Below are positions 15,302 through 24,044 of a stretch of 47,448 nt of DNA, one piece after another. Position 1 is the first letter of the stretch; each line of letters begins with the position of its first letter. The DNA comes from Streptomyces beigongshangae (GTDB lineage: Bacteria; Actinomycetota; Actinomycetes; Streptomycetales; Streptomycetaceae), in NCBI RefSeq assembly GCF_019710745.1, contig NZ_JAHKJW010000046.1, positions 1 through 47,448 of the forward strand, written 5' to 3'. Under the pieces are notes generated by a model, which was given only the letters and a program-made list of their open reading frames with translations, had not been told where the DNA came from and did no database searches. The position numbers and the translations under genes are program-made.

Positions 15302-15979
15302 TCAACTCCCCTTCACGTGACGCCTGTTGAGGGCCCACGGCGCGTTCGCGCGGCCGTGGGAGCCGTCGGTCCGGTCGGCCGGGGCCACTTCCCCGGCGTC
15401 CTTGCGCATCCGCGCCCTGCCGTCGCGGGCGGAGTCGGTCAGGTTCTCGAAGAGCGCGCGGGCCTCGACCAGCGACTCACGCAGTTCCTCCGTGTCGGCG
15501 TGCCCGGTCGCGCCGACGTTGGAGTGCGCGGCCAGGTGGACCCGGCGGTAGCCGTTCACGTGGTGCGCGTGGTGCACGGAGAGCGCGGAGAGCTGCTCCT
15601 CGTAGTGGTCGCCGGCCGGGTAGCCGCGCGCGCCCGCCACCTCGGCGAGCAGCCGGTCCGCCTCGACGACGGCGTCACGCGGCGAGTCGACGAACTGCTC
15701 CTGGACAGCGGTCCAGCGGACCGCGTACCGCTCCCGCGCCGCGGGGTCCAGCGGCTGCTCGCGCAGCGAACCGTGCCGCTCCACGCGCTCCTCGAGTTCG
15801 CGCTCGGCGGCCTTGGTGTCGCCGTCGTGCCGGGCGACCGCCCGGTCGTACTCGGGTCCGAAGCGCCGCTTCAGACTCTGTCCGCCGCCCGACCCGCGGG
15901 CCCTCAGGAACCTGGCGATCACGACGGCGACAAGGGCCACCGCGATCACGATCAGAACGATGATCACGCCTGTGGACAT
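15302..15979 (-). CDS. Membrane-anchored helical protein, paralogue of next gene
   Basis: 225 residues from ATG 15979 (GGAAGG ribosome binding site). A single N-terminal membrane helix (about residues 3-24, VIIVLIVIAVALVAVVIARF) is followed by a soluble helical region with RFGPEYDRAVARHDGD and ERYAVRWTAVQEQFVDSPRD. The segment FVDSPRDAVVEADRLLAEV, with DTEELRESLVEARALFENLTD near the end, repeats in the downstream protein. The same type is common in Streptomyces as a hypothetical or secreted protein. It is first in a two-gene operon. Its job is unknown; membrane-linked stress adaptation would be only a guess. Confidence 0.82.
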   Translation of the reverse strand: MSTGVIIVLIVIAVALVAVVIARFLRARGSGGGQSLKRRFGPEYDRAVARHDGDTKAAERELEERVERHGSLREQPLDPAARERYAVRWTAVQEQFVDSPRDAVVEADRLLAEVAGARGYPAGDHYEEQLSALSVHHAHHVNGYRRVHLAAHSNVGATGHADTEELRESLVEARALFENLTDSARDGRARMRKDAGEVAPADRTDGSHGRANAPWALNRRHVKGS

Positions 15980-16281
15980 GGATTGCCTTCCGGGTTCTGG
16001 GCCCAGTGGGCCGGTTCTTTTCGTCGTGTTGCCCGGACTCCGGCCCACAAACGGGCGCTCCCGCAATCCGGGTCGGAGGCGTGGCGACGGGACGGCGACA
16101 GGACGGCGACAGGGTGGCGAGGGAGGAGGCGGCAGGCGCCCCGGCGCTTCCGCGGCGGCGGAAGGCGACACCCCGCACGCCCCGCCGGGCGAGGGCCGGC
16201 GGACCCCCGGGACGGGGGCCGCCGTTCACTCGCCGGGCTGCGGCCGACGGGTCTCATCCGCCGGACCGCGGCCGACGGGCC

Positions 16282-18336
16282 TCACCCGACGGACCGCGGC
16301 CGTCGGGCAGGTCGCGGGGCCGGCTCCTCGTACGACCGCTCCGCGTCGGAGCCGCACAGCTCGGCGTTGAGGTCCGCCACGAGCCGGACGAGGTCGGTCG
16401 GCCGGTCCGGGCCCCACCAGTCGCCGAGCAGTTCGGCGAGGGACTCCTCACGGGCCCCGGCCAGCTTCTCGGCCACCTCGTGGCCCTGCTCGGTGAGGAC
16501 GAGGTCGTGCCCCCGGCGCAGGGCGAGATGCCGTCCCTCCACCTGGCGCGCGGCCGTGATGACGACCCGCAGGGGCACCCCGCTGTATTCGGAGAGGGCG
16601 GTGGGGTCGGCCCACCCGTGGCGCCGGATGCGCAGCAGCAGCCAGCTCGCGGCGGGCAGCAGGTCGTACCCGGCGCGGGCGGTGATCTTCTCGTAGGTCT
16701 GCCGCCGCCCCTCCCGCGTGCCGAGCACGGACAGCGCGCGGCACACCTCGTCGTACGAGGAGCGTTCCACGGGGTTGCTGGCGAGGGTCTGGGTCGCGTC
16801 GGGTGCCGTCACCGACCCCCGCAGCGGGTCCTCGCGCAGGAACCAGGCGAGCACGAAGCCGAGGAGGGCGACCGGCGCCGCGTACAGGAAGACGTCCGTG
16901 AGGGAGGTGGCGTACGCCTCGACGACGGGCGGCCGGAGCGCGGCCGGCAGCTCGGTGATGATCTTCGGGTCGGACTTCAGCGCGTCGGCGCCGAGCCCCG
17001 CCGGGAGTTCCTGGCCCCGGAGTACGTCGCTCAGCCGGTCGCCCAGCCGGCCCGCGAAGACCGAGCCGAAGACGGCGACCCCGAACGAGGCGCCGATGGA
17101 GCGGAAGAAGGTGGCGCCGGAGGTCGCGACGCCCAGGTCCTCGTAACGGACGGCGTTCTGCACGATCAGGACGAGGACCTGCATGACCAGTCCGAGTCCC
17201 AGGCCGAAGACGAGGAAGGACGCGCTCATCCCGGCCGTGGAGCTGTCCACGTCGAGCCGGTGCAGGAGCAGCAGGCCCAGGGCGGTCACCGCGGTGCCGG
17301 CGACGGGGAACACCTTCCAGCGGCCCGTACGGCTGACGATCTGCCCGGAGACGGTGGAGGAGATCAGGATCCCGGCCACCGTCGGCAGCATGTGCACGCC
17401 CGACATGGTGGGCGAGACACCCTGGACGACCTGGAGGAACGTCGGCAGGTACGTCATGGCGCCGAACATCGCGAAGCCGACGACGAAACTGATCACCGCG
17501 GCGAGGGTGAAGGTGCGGATGCGGAACAGTTTCAGCGGGAGGACGGGTTCGGCGGCGCGCCGTTCGACGGCCACGAACGCCACGGCCAGTACGACGCCCA
17601 GCACCGCGAGGCCGATGATCCGCGGCGAGGTCCAGGCCCAGGTGGTGCCTCCGAGCGAGGCGACGAGGACCAGGCAGGTGGCGACGGCCGCGATCAGGAA
17701 CGTACCGAGGTAGTCGATCGTGTGCTGCCGGGAGCGGACCGGGATGTGGAGGACGGCGGCGATGACGGCGAGCGCGACGGCCCCGACGGGAAGGTTGACG
17801 TAGAAGACCCAGCGCCAGCTCAGATGCTCGGTGAACAGGCCGCCCAGCAGCGGGCCGAGGACGCTGGTCGTACCGAAGACCGCCCCGAACAGGCCCTGGT
17901 AGCGCCCTCGTTCACGGGGCGGGACGAGATCGCCGACGATCGCCATCGACAGCACGATCAGCCCGCCGCCGCCGAGGCCCTGGAGGGCACGGAAGGCGAT
18001 CAGCTGAGGCATGTCCTGCGCCAGGCCGCACAGCGCCGAGCCGATCAGGAAGATCACGACGGCGATCTGGAACAGCTTCTTGCGTCCGTACTGGTCACCG
18101 AGCTTGCCCCAGAGCGGGGTGGCGGCCGTGGAGGCCAGCAGATAGGCCGTGACGACCCACGACAGGTGGTCCAGGCCGCCGAGGTCGCTGACGATGGTCG
18201 GCAGCGCGGTCGACACGATGGTCTGGTCGAGCGCGGCGAGGAGCATCCCGAGGAGCAGCGCCCCGATCGAAACGAGGACCCCGCGCTCCGGGTGCCCCGG
18301 GGCGGCGGTGGTGGTGCCGCGTGCGTTCCCGGCCAT
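16282..18336 (-). CDS. DHA2-family MFS drug exporter with C-terminal winged-helix-like tail
   Basis: 684 residues from ATG 18336 (GGGAGG ribosome binding site). Residues about 20-510 give 14 membrane helices of the EmrB/QacA type, with LDQTIVSTALPTI (motif D1), GKLGDQYGRKK between helices 2 and 3, and PRERGRYQGLFGAVFG. The remaining 150 residues are soluble: DEVCRALSVLGTREGR, SYDLL-type helices, LTEQGHEVAEKL and a DLNAELCG end, resembling a MarR-like winged helix. The fusion is unusual in that a transporter carries its own DNA-binding-like or sensor-like tail. Likely proton-driven drug efflux. Confidence 0.88.
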   Translation of the reverse strand: MAGNARGTTTAAPGHPERGVLVSIGALLLGMLLAALDQTIVSTALPTIVSDLGGLDHLSWVVTAYLLASTAATPLWGKLGDQYGRKKLFQIAVVIFLIGSALCGLAQDMPQLIAFRALQGLGGGGLIVLSMAIVGDLVPPRERGRYQGLFGAVFGTTSVLGPLLGGLFTEHLSWRWVFYVNLPVGAVALAVIAAVLHIPVRSRQHTIDYLGTFLIAAVATCLVLVASLGGTTWAWTSPRIIGLAVLGVVLAVAFVAVERRAAEPVLPLKLFRIRTFTLAAVISFVVGFAMFGAMTYLPTFLQVVQGVSPTMSGVHMLPTVAGILISSTVSGQIVSRTGRWKVFPVAGTAVTALGLLLLHRLDVDSSTAGMSASFLVFGLGLGLVMQVLVLIVQNAVRYEDLGVATSGATFFRSIGASFGVAVFGSVFAGRLGDRLSDVLRGQELPAGLGADALKSDPKIITELPAALRPPVVEAYATSLTDVFLYAAPVALLGFVLAWFLREDPLRGSVTAPDATQTLASNPVERSSYDEVCRALSVLGTREGRRQTYEKITARAGYDLLPAASWLLLRIRRHGWADPTALSEYSGVPLRVVITAARQVEGRHLALRRGHDLVLTEQGHEVAEKLAGAREESLAELLGDWWGPDRPTDLVRLVADLNAELCGSDAERSYEEPAPRPARRPRSVG

Positions 18337-18501
18337 GAGAACCTCCCGGCCACGAGAAGCCCGTTCCTCTTCCATCCTGGTCGGTGTGACCGGTTATGGC
18401 CTGTTGAATCCGGTCAGGCGTCCCGGATTCCGGGGGTGACCGGGAGATTGTGTGGAGGGGCTCTGCATAATCGCTGGAGTCCGTACGGGAGGGATCCACA
18501 C

Positions 18502-19767
18502 GTGAGCGACCGGAGCGGTCACATATGTCCTGAATGCGGGGCGCCCAAGGAGTCGGGGGGCTCCCCGACCTGCGACTGTGCCCGCAGAGCGGCGGACGAA
18601 CTCCTGGAGACCCGTTCCGCGGAGGCCGCCGCCGCGGAGGACTTCGACCCGCTGCGCATACGCCCTTACGTGGACCTGGGAGTACACACGGAGGGGCCCA
18701 CCGGGTCCGAGTCCGGGATCGGGCCGGAGCACGAGGCCGCTGAAACACACGCGGCGCACGAGACCCGCGAGACGCACGAGGGCCGCCCGGGGTCCGACGC
18801 CGACGCCGACGCCCGGGGAACGCTCGCGCTCCCCAGGCAGCACCCGTCCTCCGACGACCGCACGGGCTCACCCGAGCACCAGGGCCGTCACGAGGGCCCG
18901 GGGTCCCCCGGTGTCGGAGGCGACGACCACGGCGACCCCGGTGCCCCCGGCGACCGCGGCGACCACGGGGCACCCCGTACGGACGCCGCGGGCCCCCACC
19001 CCTTCGACGCGACGGCGCGGCTGCCCCGCGCCACCGCGCTGCCGCACCCGCAGGACAGCCGGCTCTCCGGGGACGGGTCCCCGACCCGGCCCTCGGCCCC
19101 GTTCGACTTCCCGGGCGACCCGGCCCTCTCCACCCGCACCGACCGCGCCGAGAACCCGGGCCGTCGGCGTCGCCTCGTACTGGTGGGCGCCGGTGCCACC
19201 GCGGTCGTGATGGCGGCCGCCGGGTTCGCGGGCGGACTGTTCTCGTACGAGTCGCCGTCGCGCAACGGCGCCGCCCCTGACGACATCCGCGCGAGCGTGC
19301 CGGACGCGTCCGTGGACGAACCGTCCCCGTCCTCGCCCTCGTCCCCGTCCGGCTCCGGGTCGGCGTCCGCGTCGCCGACCGCCTCGCCGTCCGGGTCGGC
19401 GAGCGAGAGTGCGTCGCCGTCGGCCTCGGGGTCGCCGAGCGCCTCGGCGACCCCGTCCCCGACGACGGCCACGTCGCAGGAACCGTCGGCCGAGAACCCG
19501 GTGAGCACCACCCGACCGCCCTCCGTGCCACCGGAGAAGGCGGAACCGGTGACGCTGCGCCGCGGCGACGAGGGCCCGGAGGTCCTCGAACTGCAGCTGC
19601 GGCTCAAGCAGTTGGCCCTCTACCTGGGCACCGCGGACGGTACGTACGACAATCGAACAGAAAACGCCGTGCGCAATTACCAGTTCACCAGGGGCATCAA
19701 CGGGGAACAAGGCACGTACGGCCCACAGACCCGCCAACGCCTCGAAACAGAGACATCGGAACCCTAG
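18502..19767 (+). CDS. Zinc-ribbon, single-TM, peptidoglycan-binding protein
   Basis: 421 residues from GTG 18502 (GGGAGGG ribosome binding site). The N-terminus has four Cys (9, 12, 24, 26; CPECGAPKE...CDC), a zinc ribbon in the cytoplasm. A long Asp/Glu/Pro-rich linker follows, one membrane helix (about 224-246), then a Ser/Pro/Ala stretch (about 270-335) outside. The C-terminus (about 353-418, RRGDEGPEVLELQLRLKQL to TYGPQTRQRLE) is a PG_binding_1 domain. The layout would connect a cytoplasmic zinc ribbon to the cell wall, suggesting wall sensing or anchoring. No enzyme domain is present. Confidence 0.88.
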   Translation: MSDRSGHICPECGAPKESGGSPTCDCARRAADELLETRSAEAAAAEDFDPLRIRPYVDLGVHTEGPTGSESGIGPEHEAAETHAAHETRETHEGRPGSDADADARGTLALPRQHPSSDDRTGSPEHQGRHEGPGSPGVGGDDHGDPGAPGDRGDHGAPRTDAAGPHPFDATARLPRATALPHPQDSRLSGDGSPTRPSAPFDFPGDPALSTRTDRAENPGRRRRLVLVGAGATAVVMAAAGFAGGLFSYESPSRNGAAPDDIRASVPDASVDEPSPSSPSSPSGSGSASASPTASPSGSASESASPSASGSPSASATPSPTTATSQEPSAENPVSTTRPPSVPPEKAEPVTLRRGDEGPEVLELQLRLKQLALYLGTADGTYDNRTENAVRNYQFTRGINGEQGTYGPQTRQRLETETSEP

Positions 19768-19787
19768 GCCACGGCGGGCGCCGCGAA

Positions 19788-19806
19788 GGGCGCGGGACCC
19801 GCGCCC
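19788..19806. terminator. Hairpin between convergent genes
   Basis: GGGCGCGG-GAC-CCGCGCCC, a perfect 8-bp stem, lies 20 bp after the peptidoglycan-binding gene stop. It can act in both directions for the convergent HAD gene. Confidence 0.55.
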
Positions 19807-19947
19807 CCGACCCGAATCCCCCACTCACCCGGGGACGCGGGAACCGCGCGACACGTCCCCCCGCACTCTCGCCCGCTTGCGTACCGGCGCCGCGTCCACG
19901 TACGTGTCGGCGCCGCTCACGCACCGGCGCCGTGTCGCACCCGCGCC

Positions 19948-20622
19948 TCACCCCACGTGCAGCCGGACACCCCCACCCGCCACATCGTCCACTCGCTCGA
20001 CCCGAATCCCCCGAAGGTCCCGCACCACGGCATCCGGCCGGTGGAACCCGGCCCGGGGCCCGACCCCCACCACCCGCATCCCGGCCGAGCGCCCCGCCGC
20101 GATCCCCGCTCCTGAGTCCTCGAACACCACGCACTCCTCAGGCGCGACCCCCAGCTCGGCCGCCCCCTTCAGGAACCCCTCGGGATCCGGCTTGCTGGCC
20201 CCCACGGACTCCGCGGTGATCCGCAGCCCGGGCAGCGAAAGCCCCGCAGCCTCCATGCGCGCGGTGCTCAGCGGCACGTCGGCGGACGTGACGAGCGCGT
20301 GCGGCACCCCCAGCTCCCGCAGCGAACCGAGGAACTCCGCGGCCCCTTCGACGGGCACGACCCCGTCCATGTCCGCGGTCTCCTCGGCCAGCATGCGCGC
20401 GTTGTCCGCGTAGTTCCGCTCCATGGACCGGCTGGGCAGCAGCACGGCCATCGACGCGTACCCCTGCCGTCCGTGGACCACCTTCATGACCTCGTCACCG
20501 TCGAGCCCGTGCCGGTCGGCCCACCGGCGCCAGACGCGCTCGACGACGGCGTCCGAGTTGACGAGGGTCCCGTCCATGTCCAGCAGCAGGGCACGGGCGG
20601 TCAGCACGGTCGAGGCCGTCAT
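19948..20622 (-). CDS. HAD-family sugar/glycerol phosphatase
   Basis: 224 residues from ATG 20622 (TTGGAG ribosome binding site); the longer open frame upstream is repetitive and non-coding in character. Motif I is LLDMDGTLVNSD (nucleophile Asp14), motif II VTSADVPLS, Lys in SVGASKPDPEGF, and motif IV FEDSGAGIAAG. The helical cap after motif I (VERVWRRWADRHGLDGDE) and the GASKPDPE signature fit the phosphoglycolate / sugar-phosphate phosphatase subgroup. It removes phosphate from a small metabolite in the cytoplasm; the substrate is unknown. A stand-alone gene convergent with the peptidoglycan-binding protein. Confidence 0.9.
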   Translation of the reverse strand: MTASTVLTARALLLDMDGTLVNSDAVVERVWRRWADRHGLDGDEVMKVVHGRQGYASMAVLLPSRSMERNYADNARMLAEETADMDGVVPVEGAAEFLGSLRELGVPHALVTSADVPLSTARMEAAGLSLPGLRITAESVGASKPDPEGFLKGAAELGVAPEECVVFEDSGAGIAAGRSAGMRVVGVGPRAGFHRPDAVVRDLRGIRVERVDDVAGGGVRLHVG

Positions 20623-20800
20623 CAGCAGGCTCCAAGAACGAAACGAAAGGGAGAGCGAAAAGCGCAAGGACAGGACGTCGAGGACCCGGAGCGCGCCGAG
20701 GATCCGAAGCGTCGGGGAGAGCGCCGCGGCCCCGGGCAGGGGGCCGGGGCGGCGAGGGACAAGGTGGTCCCGCCCGCCGGTCAGGGGGTGCGGACGGGAA

Positions 20801-20834
20801 CCACTTTGTTTCTCCACGGTACAAAACGAAGTGG
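20801..20834. promoter_or_regulatory. Inverted repeat, operator candidate
   Basis: CCACTTTGTTT and AAACGAAGTGG are inverted copies with one mismatch around a 12-nt centre. The A/T content stands out in this GC-rich stretch between divergent genes, which is typical of operator or promoter DNA. Confidence 0.45.
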
Positions 20835-20870
20835 CGATCCGCCACCCACCCGCGCGACCTCTTCGCCACC

Positions 20871-20950
20871 CGTCCGGGGCCCGCCCGGGGTCCGGACGGA
20901 GCCCGCCCGGGGCTCGGACGGGGTCCACCCGGGGTCCACCCGGACCGGGA
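20871..20950. repeat. GC-rich degenerate tandem repeat
   Basis: Repeated CCCGGGGTCCxx and CCCGCCCGGGG units over 80 bp in non-coding DNA between HAD and nuclease genes. It is probably a decaying minisatellite. Confidence 0.5.
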
Positions 20951-21130
20951 GGTCGAAAAGACCAGGCTCCGGAGCCGGCGCGCGCGCCCTGATCCGAAAG
21001 TCCCACCCGACACCTTGCCGTGTCATGACCCCGTCATTAACTTCTCACCTCACGCACATCCCCCGGAAACCGGCCGCCGGGAGCATTCCTTGCCCGCAGG
21101 CCGACTTCCCCCCACCCAAAGGGAGTTCAC

Positions 21131-21775
21131 ATGCCCGGTATCTACGCGCGTCGACGACTGAGTGCGGTCGCGGCCCTCACCGCCCTGGCAGCCACGTTCG
21201 GGCTCTTCAACGGCCCGACCGCCTCCGCCGCGCTGCCGACCCCCGTCAGCGCCGCCACCGCCCGTACCTACCTCGCCTCGCTCACCGTCGCGGCCGAGGA
21301 CCGCACCGGCTACGACCGCGACCTCTTCCCGCACTGGATCACGATCAGCGGCACGTGCAACACCCGCGAGACCGTCCTGAAGCGCGACGGCACGAACGTC
21401 GTCACCAGTTCTGCCTGCGCGGCCACCAGCGGCTCCTGGTACTCCGTCTACGACGGCGCGACCTGGACCGCGGCCTCCGACGTCGACATCGACCACCTCG
21501 TGCCGCTGGCCGAGGCATGGGACTCCGGCGCCGACGGCTGGACCACCTCGCGGCGCCAGGCATTCGCCAACGACCTGACCCGCCCGCAACTGATCGCCGT
21601 CACGGACAACGTGAACCAGTCGAAGGGCGACCAGGACCCGGCCCAGTGGATGCCGTCCCGCACGGCCTACGCGTGCACCTACGTCCGCGCCTGGGTCCAG
21701 GTGAAGTACTACTACGACCTGTCCGTCGACTCCGCGGAGAAGAACAAGCTCAGCTCGGTCCTGAACGGCTGCTGA
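21131..21775 (+). CDS. Secreted HNH endonuclease (DUF1524-like)
   Basis: 214 residues. The Sec signal peptide is about residues 1-34, ending PTASA-ALP. The mature part is an HNH nuclease of the GmrSD-C/DUF1524 type: VDIDHLVPLAEAW (catalytic His about 119), then NDLTRPQLIAVTDNVNQSKGD with the Asn and Lys, and WMPSRTAYACTYV. Four Cys (GTCNT, SSACAA, YACTY, NGC) could form two disulfides, as expected outside the cell. Such enzymes degrade DNA for nutrients or in competition. ATG 21131 follows a GGGAG ribosome binding site. A hairpin follows the stop. Confidence 0.9.
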   Translation: MPGIYARRRLSAVAALTALAATFGLFNGPTASAALPTPVSAATARTYLASLTVAAEDRTGYDRDLFPHWITISGTCNTRETVLKRDGTNVVTSSACAATSGSWYSVYDGATWTAASDVDIDHLVPLAEAWDSGADGWTTSRRQAFANDLTRPQLIAVTDNVNQSKGDQDPAQWMPSRTAYACTYVRAWVQVKYYYDLSVDSAEKNKLSSVLNGC

Positions 21776-21788
21776 CCGGGTCCTGCCC

Positions 21789-21813
21789 GGGGCGGCACGT
21801 CCCGGGCCGCCCC
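21789..21813 (+). terminator. Terminator after nuclease gene
   Basis: GGGGCGGC pairs with GCCGCCCC across a 9-nt loop, 14 bp after the stop codon. Confidence 0.6.
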
Positions 21814-21894
21814 GATCCCCGGCGTGGTGCGGCCCGGCCCGGCCTGTTTCCGAACTCGCGGCCGATCTCTCGCCGGGAATCTCCCCACCCGCCT

Positions 21895-21923
21895 CCGTCG
21901 TTCCGTACCGTACGGAACGACGG
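21895..21923. promoter_or_regulatory. Perfect 29-bp palindrome before PhoD gene
   Basis: CCGTCGTTCCGTAC and its exact reverse complement surround a single C. It ends 16 bp before the GTG start, touching the GAAGAGGG ribosome binding site. A TetR-like operator or a translation-blocking hairpin are both possible. Confidence 0.65.
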
Positions 21924-21939
21924 AAGAGGGTGATCACAC

Positions 21940-23703
21940 GTGGCGAGCCTGCGCCTGGGTCCATTGCTGAGGTACGTCGACGGCTCGTCCGCGACCGTCT
22001 GGGTCGAGGCGAGCCGTCCGTGCACCGCCGAGGTGCGCGGCGCGGACGGTACGGGCGGTGAGACCCGCACCTTCCAGATCGCGGACCACCACTACGCCCT
22101 GGTCCCGGTGACCGGGCTGACGCCGGGCACGACCACCCCGTACGAGGTGCTGCTCGACGGGGAGCGGGTCTGGCCGCTGCCCGACTCCCGCTTCCCGCCC
22201 TCGGTCATCCACACCCCCGTGGACGACCACGAGACCGTCCGGGTCGCCTTCGGCTCCTGCCGCTGGGCCTCACCGCCCGAGGGCGAGAAGGACCCGGTCG
22301 GCCCGGACGCCCTGGACACCCTCGCGACCCGGATCGCGGCGGACCCGCAGGGCGAGCGTCCGGACGTCCTGCTGCTGCTGGGCGACCAGGTGTACGCGGA
22401 CGAGGTGTCCAAGTCGACCCGCCGCTGGCTGGAGGACCGCCGCGGCCTGGACGAGCCGCCCGGCGCCGAGGTCGCGGACTACGAGGAGTACACGCACCTC
22501 TACTACGAGTCGTGGCTCGATCCCGAGGTCCGCTGGCTGCTCTCCACCGTGCCCAGCTGCATGATCTTCGACGACCACGACGTCATCGACGACTGGAACA
22601 CCAGCGAGGCATGGGTCTCCGACATGCGGGACACCCCCTGGTGGCGCGAGCGCGTGCTCAGCGGCCTGATGTCGTACTGGGTCCACCAGCACCTCGGCAA
22701 CCTCTCCCCCGACCACCTCGCCGAGGACCCCCTGTACGCGTCCGTCCGCGCCGTCCCCGACGGCACGGACGCCCTGCGCTCGTTCGCCTCCCGGGCCGAC
22801 TCCGATCCGGCCTCGGTCCGCTGGAGCTACCGCCGCGACTTCGGCCGCACCCGCCTCCTGATGGTCGACAGCCGCGCCGCCCGCGTCCTCGCCGAGCAGG
22901 ACCGCTCGATGCTGGACGCGGAGGAATGGGACTGGCTGCGCGAACAGATACTGGACGGCCGGGCGCCGGACGCGCGGGCTTCGGACGAGCAGGTACCGGA
23001 CGAGCAGGCGTCGGACGGGCGGACTTCGGACGAGCAGGTACCGGACGAGCCGGCTTCGGACGGGCGGGCGCCGGACGGGTCCGGTGCGTACGACCATCTC
23101 CTCATCGGGACCTCACTGCCCTGGCTGCTCCCCAACCTCGTGCACGACGCGGAGGCGTGGAACGCCTCGATGTGCCGCGGCGAGCGCGGCGAGCGCTGGG
23201 CGCGGCGCGGGGAGAAGCTGCGGCGGGCGGCGGACCTGGAGCACTGGGCGGCGTTCCCGTCGTCCTTCGACCGGCTGGCCGAACTGATCGCCGAGGCCGG
23301 TTCGGGCTCCCGGGCACCGGCGACGGTGTGCGTGCTGTCCGGGGACGTGCACCACGCGTACATCGCCGAACCGGTGTGGCGGAAGGGTCTGCCGGGGCCC
23401 GACGCCCGGGTGGTCCAGCTGACCTGTTCCCCCGTCCACAACTCCATCCCGCCCTATATCAAGATCGGTTTCCGTTTCGGCTGGAGCGGCGTGGGCCGGG
23501 CCATCGGCCGGCGCCTCGCCCGGCACGGCCGGGTCACTCCCCCGCCCGTCGACTGGCGCAAGACCGGGGGCCCCTGGTTCGGCAACCAGCTCATGACGCT
23601 GACCCTGCGCGGCCGGTCGGCCAGGCTGCGGCTCGACCACGCACGCGAGGAGCCGGGCGGCGGGGCCCGGCTGCGGACGATCTCGGAGTCGGAACTCAGC
23701 TAG
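21940..23703 (+). CDS. PhoD-like metallophosphatase
   Basis: 587 residues from GTG 21940. An N-terminal fibronectin-like domain (about 1-90) precedes the calcineurin-like catalytic domain: FGSCRW (about 106), LLGDQVYAD (147-155), FDDHDVIDDW (about 210-219), and GDVHHAY (about 468-474). These are the metal ligands of the alkaline phosphatase D group. No signal peptide is seen, unlike secreted PhoD, so it is probably cytoplasmic. Residues about 343-385 are a repeat insertion of DGRAPD/DEQVPD units, encoded by a tandem 15-24 bp repeat, likely a flexible loop. Expression may be controlled by the palindrome just upstream. Confidence 0.88.
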   Translation: MASLRLGPLLRYVDGSSATVWVEASRPCTAEVRGADGTGGETRTFQIADHHYALVPVTGLTPGTTTPYEVLLDGERVWPLPDSRFPPSVIHTPVDDHETVRVAFGSCRWASPPEGEKDPVGPDALDTLATRIAADPQGERPDVLLLLGDQVYADEVSKSTRRWLEDRRGLDEPPGAEVADYEEYTHLYYESWLDPEVRWLLSTVPSCMIFDDHDVIDDWNTSEAWVSDMRDTPWWRERVLSGLMSYWVHQHLGNLSPDHLAEDPLYASVRAVPDGTDALRSFASRADSDPASVRWSYRRDFGRTRLLMVDSRAARVLAEQDRSMLDAEEWDWLREQILDGRAPDARASDEQVPDEQASDGRTSDEQVPDEPASDGRAPDGSGAYDHLLIGTSLPWLLPNLVHDAEAWNASMCRGERGERWARRGEKLRRAADLEHWAAFPSSFDRLAELIAEAGSGSRAPATVCVLSGDVHHAYIAEPVWRKGLPGPDARVVQLTCSPVHNSIPPYIKIGFRFGWSGVGRAIGRRLARHGRVTPPPVDWRKTGGPWFGNQLMTLTLRGRSARLRLDHAREEPGGGARLRTISESELS

Positions 23704-24044
23704 CGCTTCGCGCGGTCGGGGAGGACGGGTGCCGCGCAGGAGAGCGAGAGGGAGCCACGGGGAGGGGAGCGACGGGGAGCGACGGGGGAAGGCGATCACA
23801 TACGGATCTGCGGGGACCAGGCGCAGGGACATACGAGCGGCGGTTGCCGTACTGGCCCCCGGGCCTCCGGGCCCCCGGACCAGGACATACGCCTATTGCG
23901 TACGTTGCCCGTGTAACGCCGCGTAGAGCCGTGTTGCCCGCGATATTCGCGCTTGGTCCCCACGCGTCCCGAGAGTCCCGTGAGGCATCCCACAACCGGC
24001 ACCGTTGATCCGGTCCGGGGCCGTTTCCCGGCCTGCGCGACGGC
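23704..24044. other. 341-bp gene-free region
   Basis: No gene is supported. It has a purine-rich start (GGGGAGCGACGGGGAGCGAC repeat), a GC-rich hairpin (GGCCCCCGGGCCTCCGGG, about 23855-23875), and scattered CATACG repeats with the small dyad TACGC-N5-GCGTA (about 23888-23902). This is probably a terminator region, then the promoter for the FAD/NAD(P)-binding gene. Confidence 0.45.

Larger units (their letters stand above)
20623..21130. other. 508-bp gene-free region
   Basis: No credible gene. It contains an A/G-rich tract upstream of the HAD gene (20635-20700), an A/T-rich inverted repeat (20801-20834), and a GC-rich repeat (20871-20950) made of CCCGGGGTCC-type units. The promoter of the secreted nuclease lies at its right end. 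Confidence 0.5.

Noticed and set aside
16006..19767. 1253-codon open frame on the plus strand
   Set aside because: Only its last 421 codons (from GTG 18502) are a real gene; the rest is the antisense of the MFS gene, with Arg/Gln/Asp-rich shadow composition.
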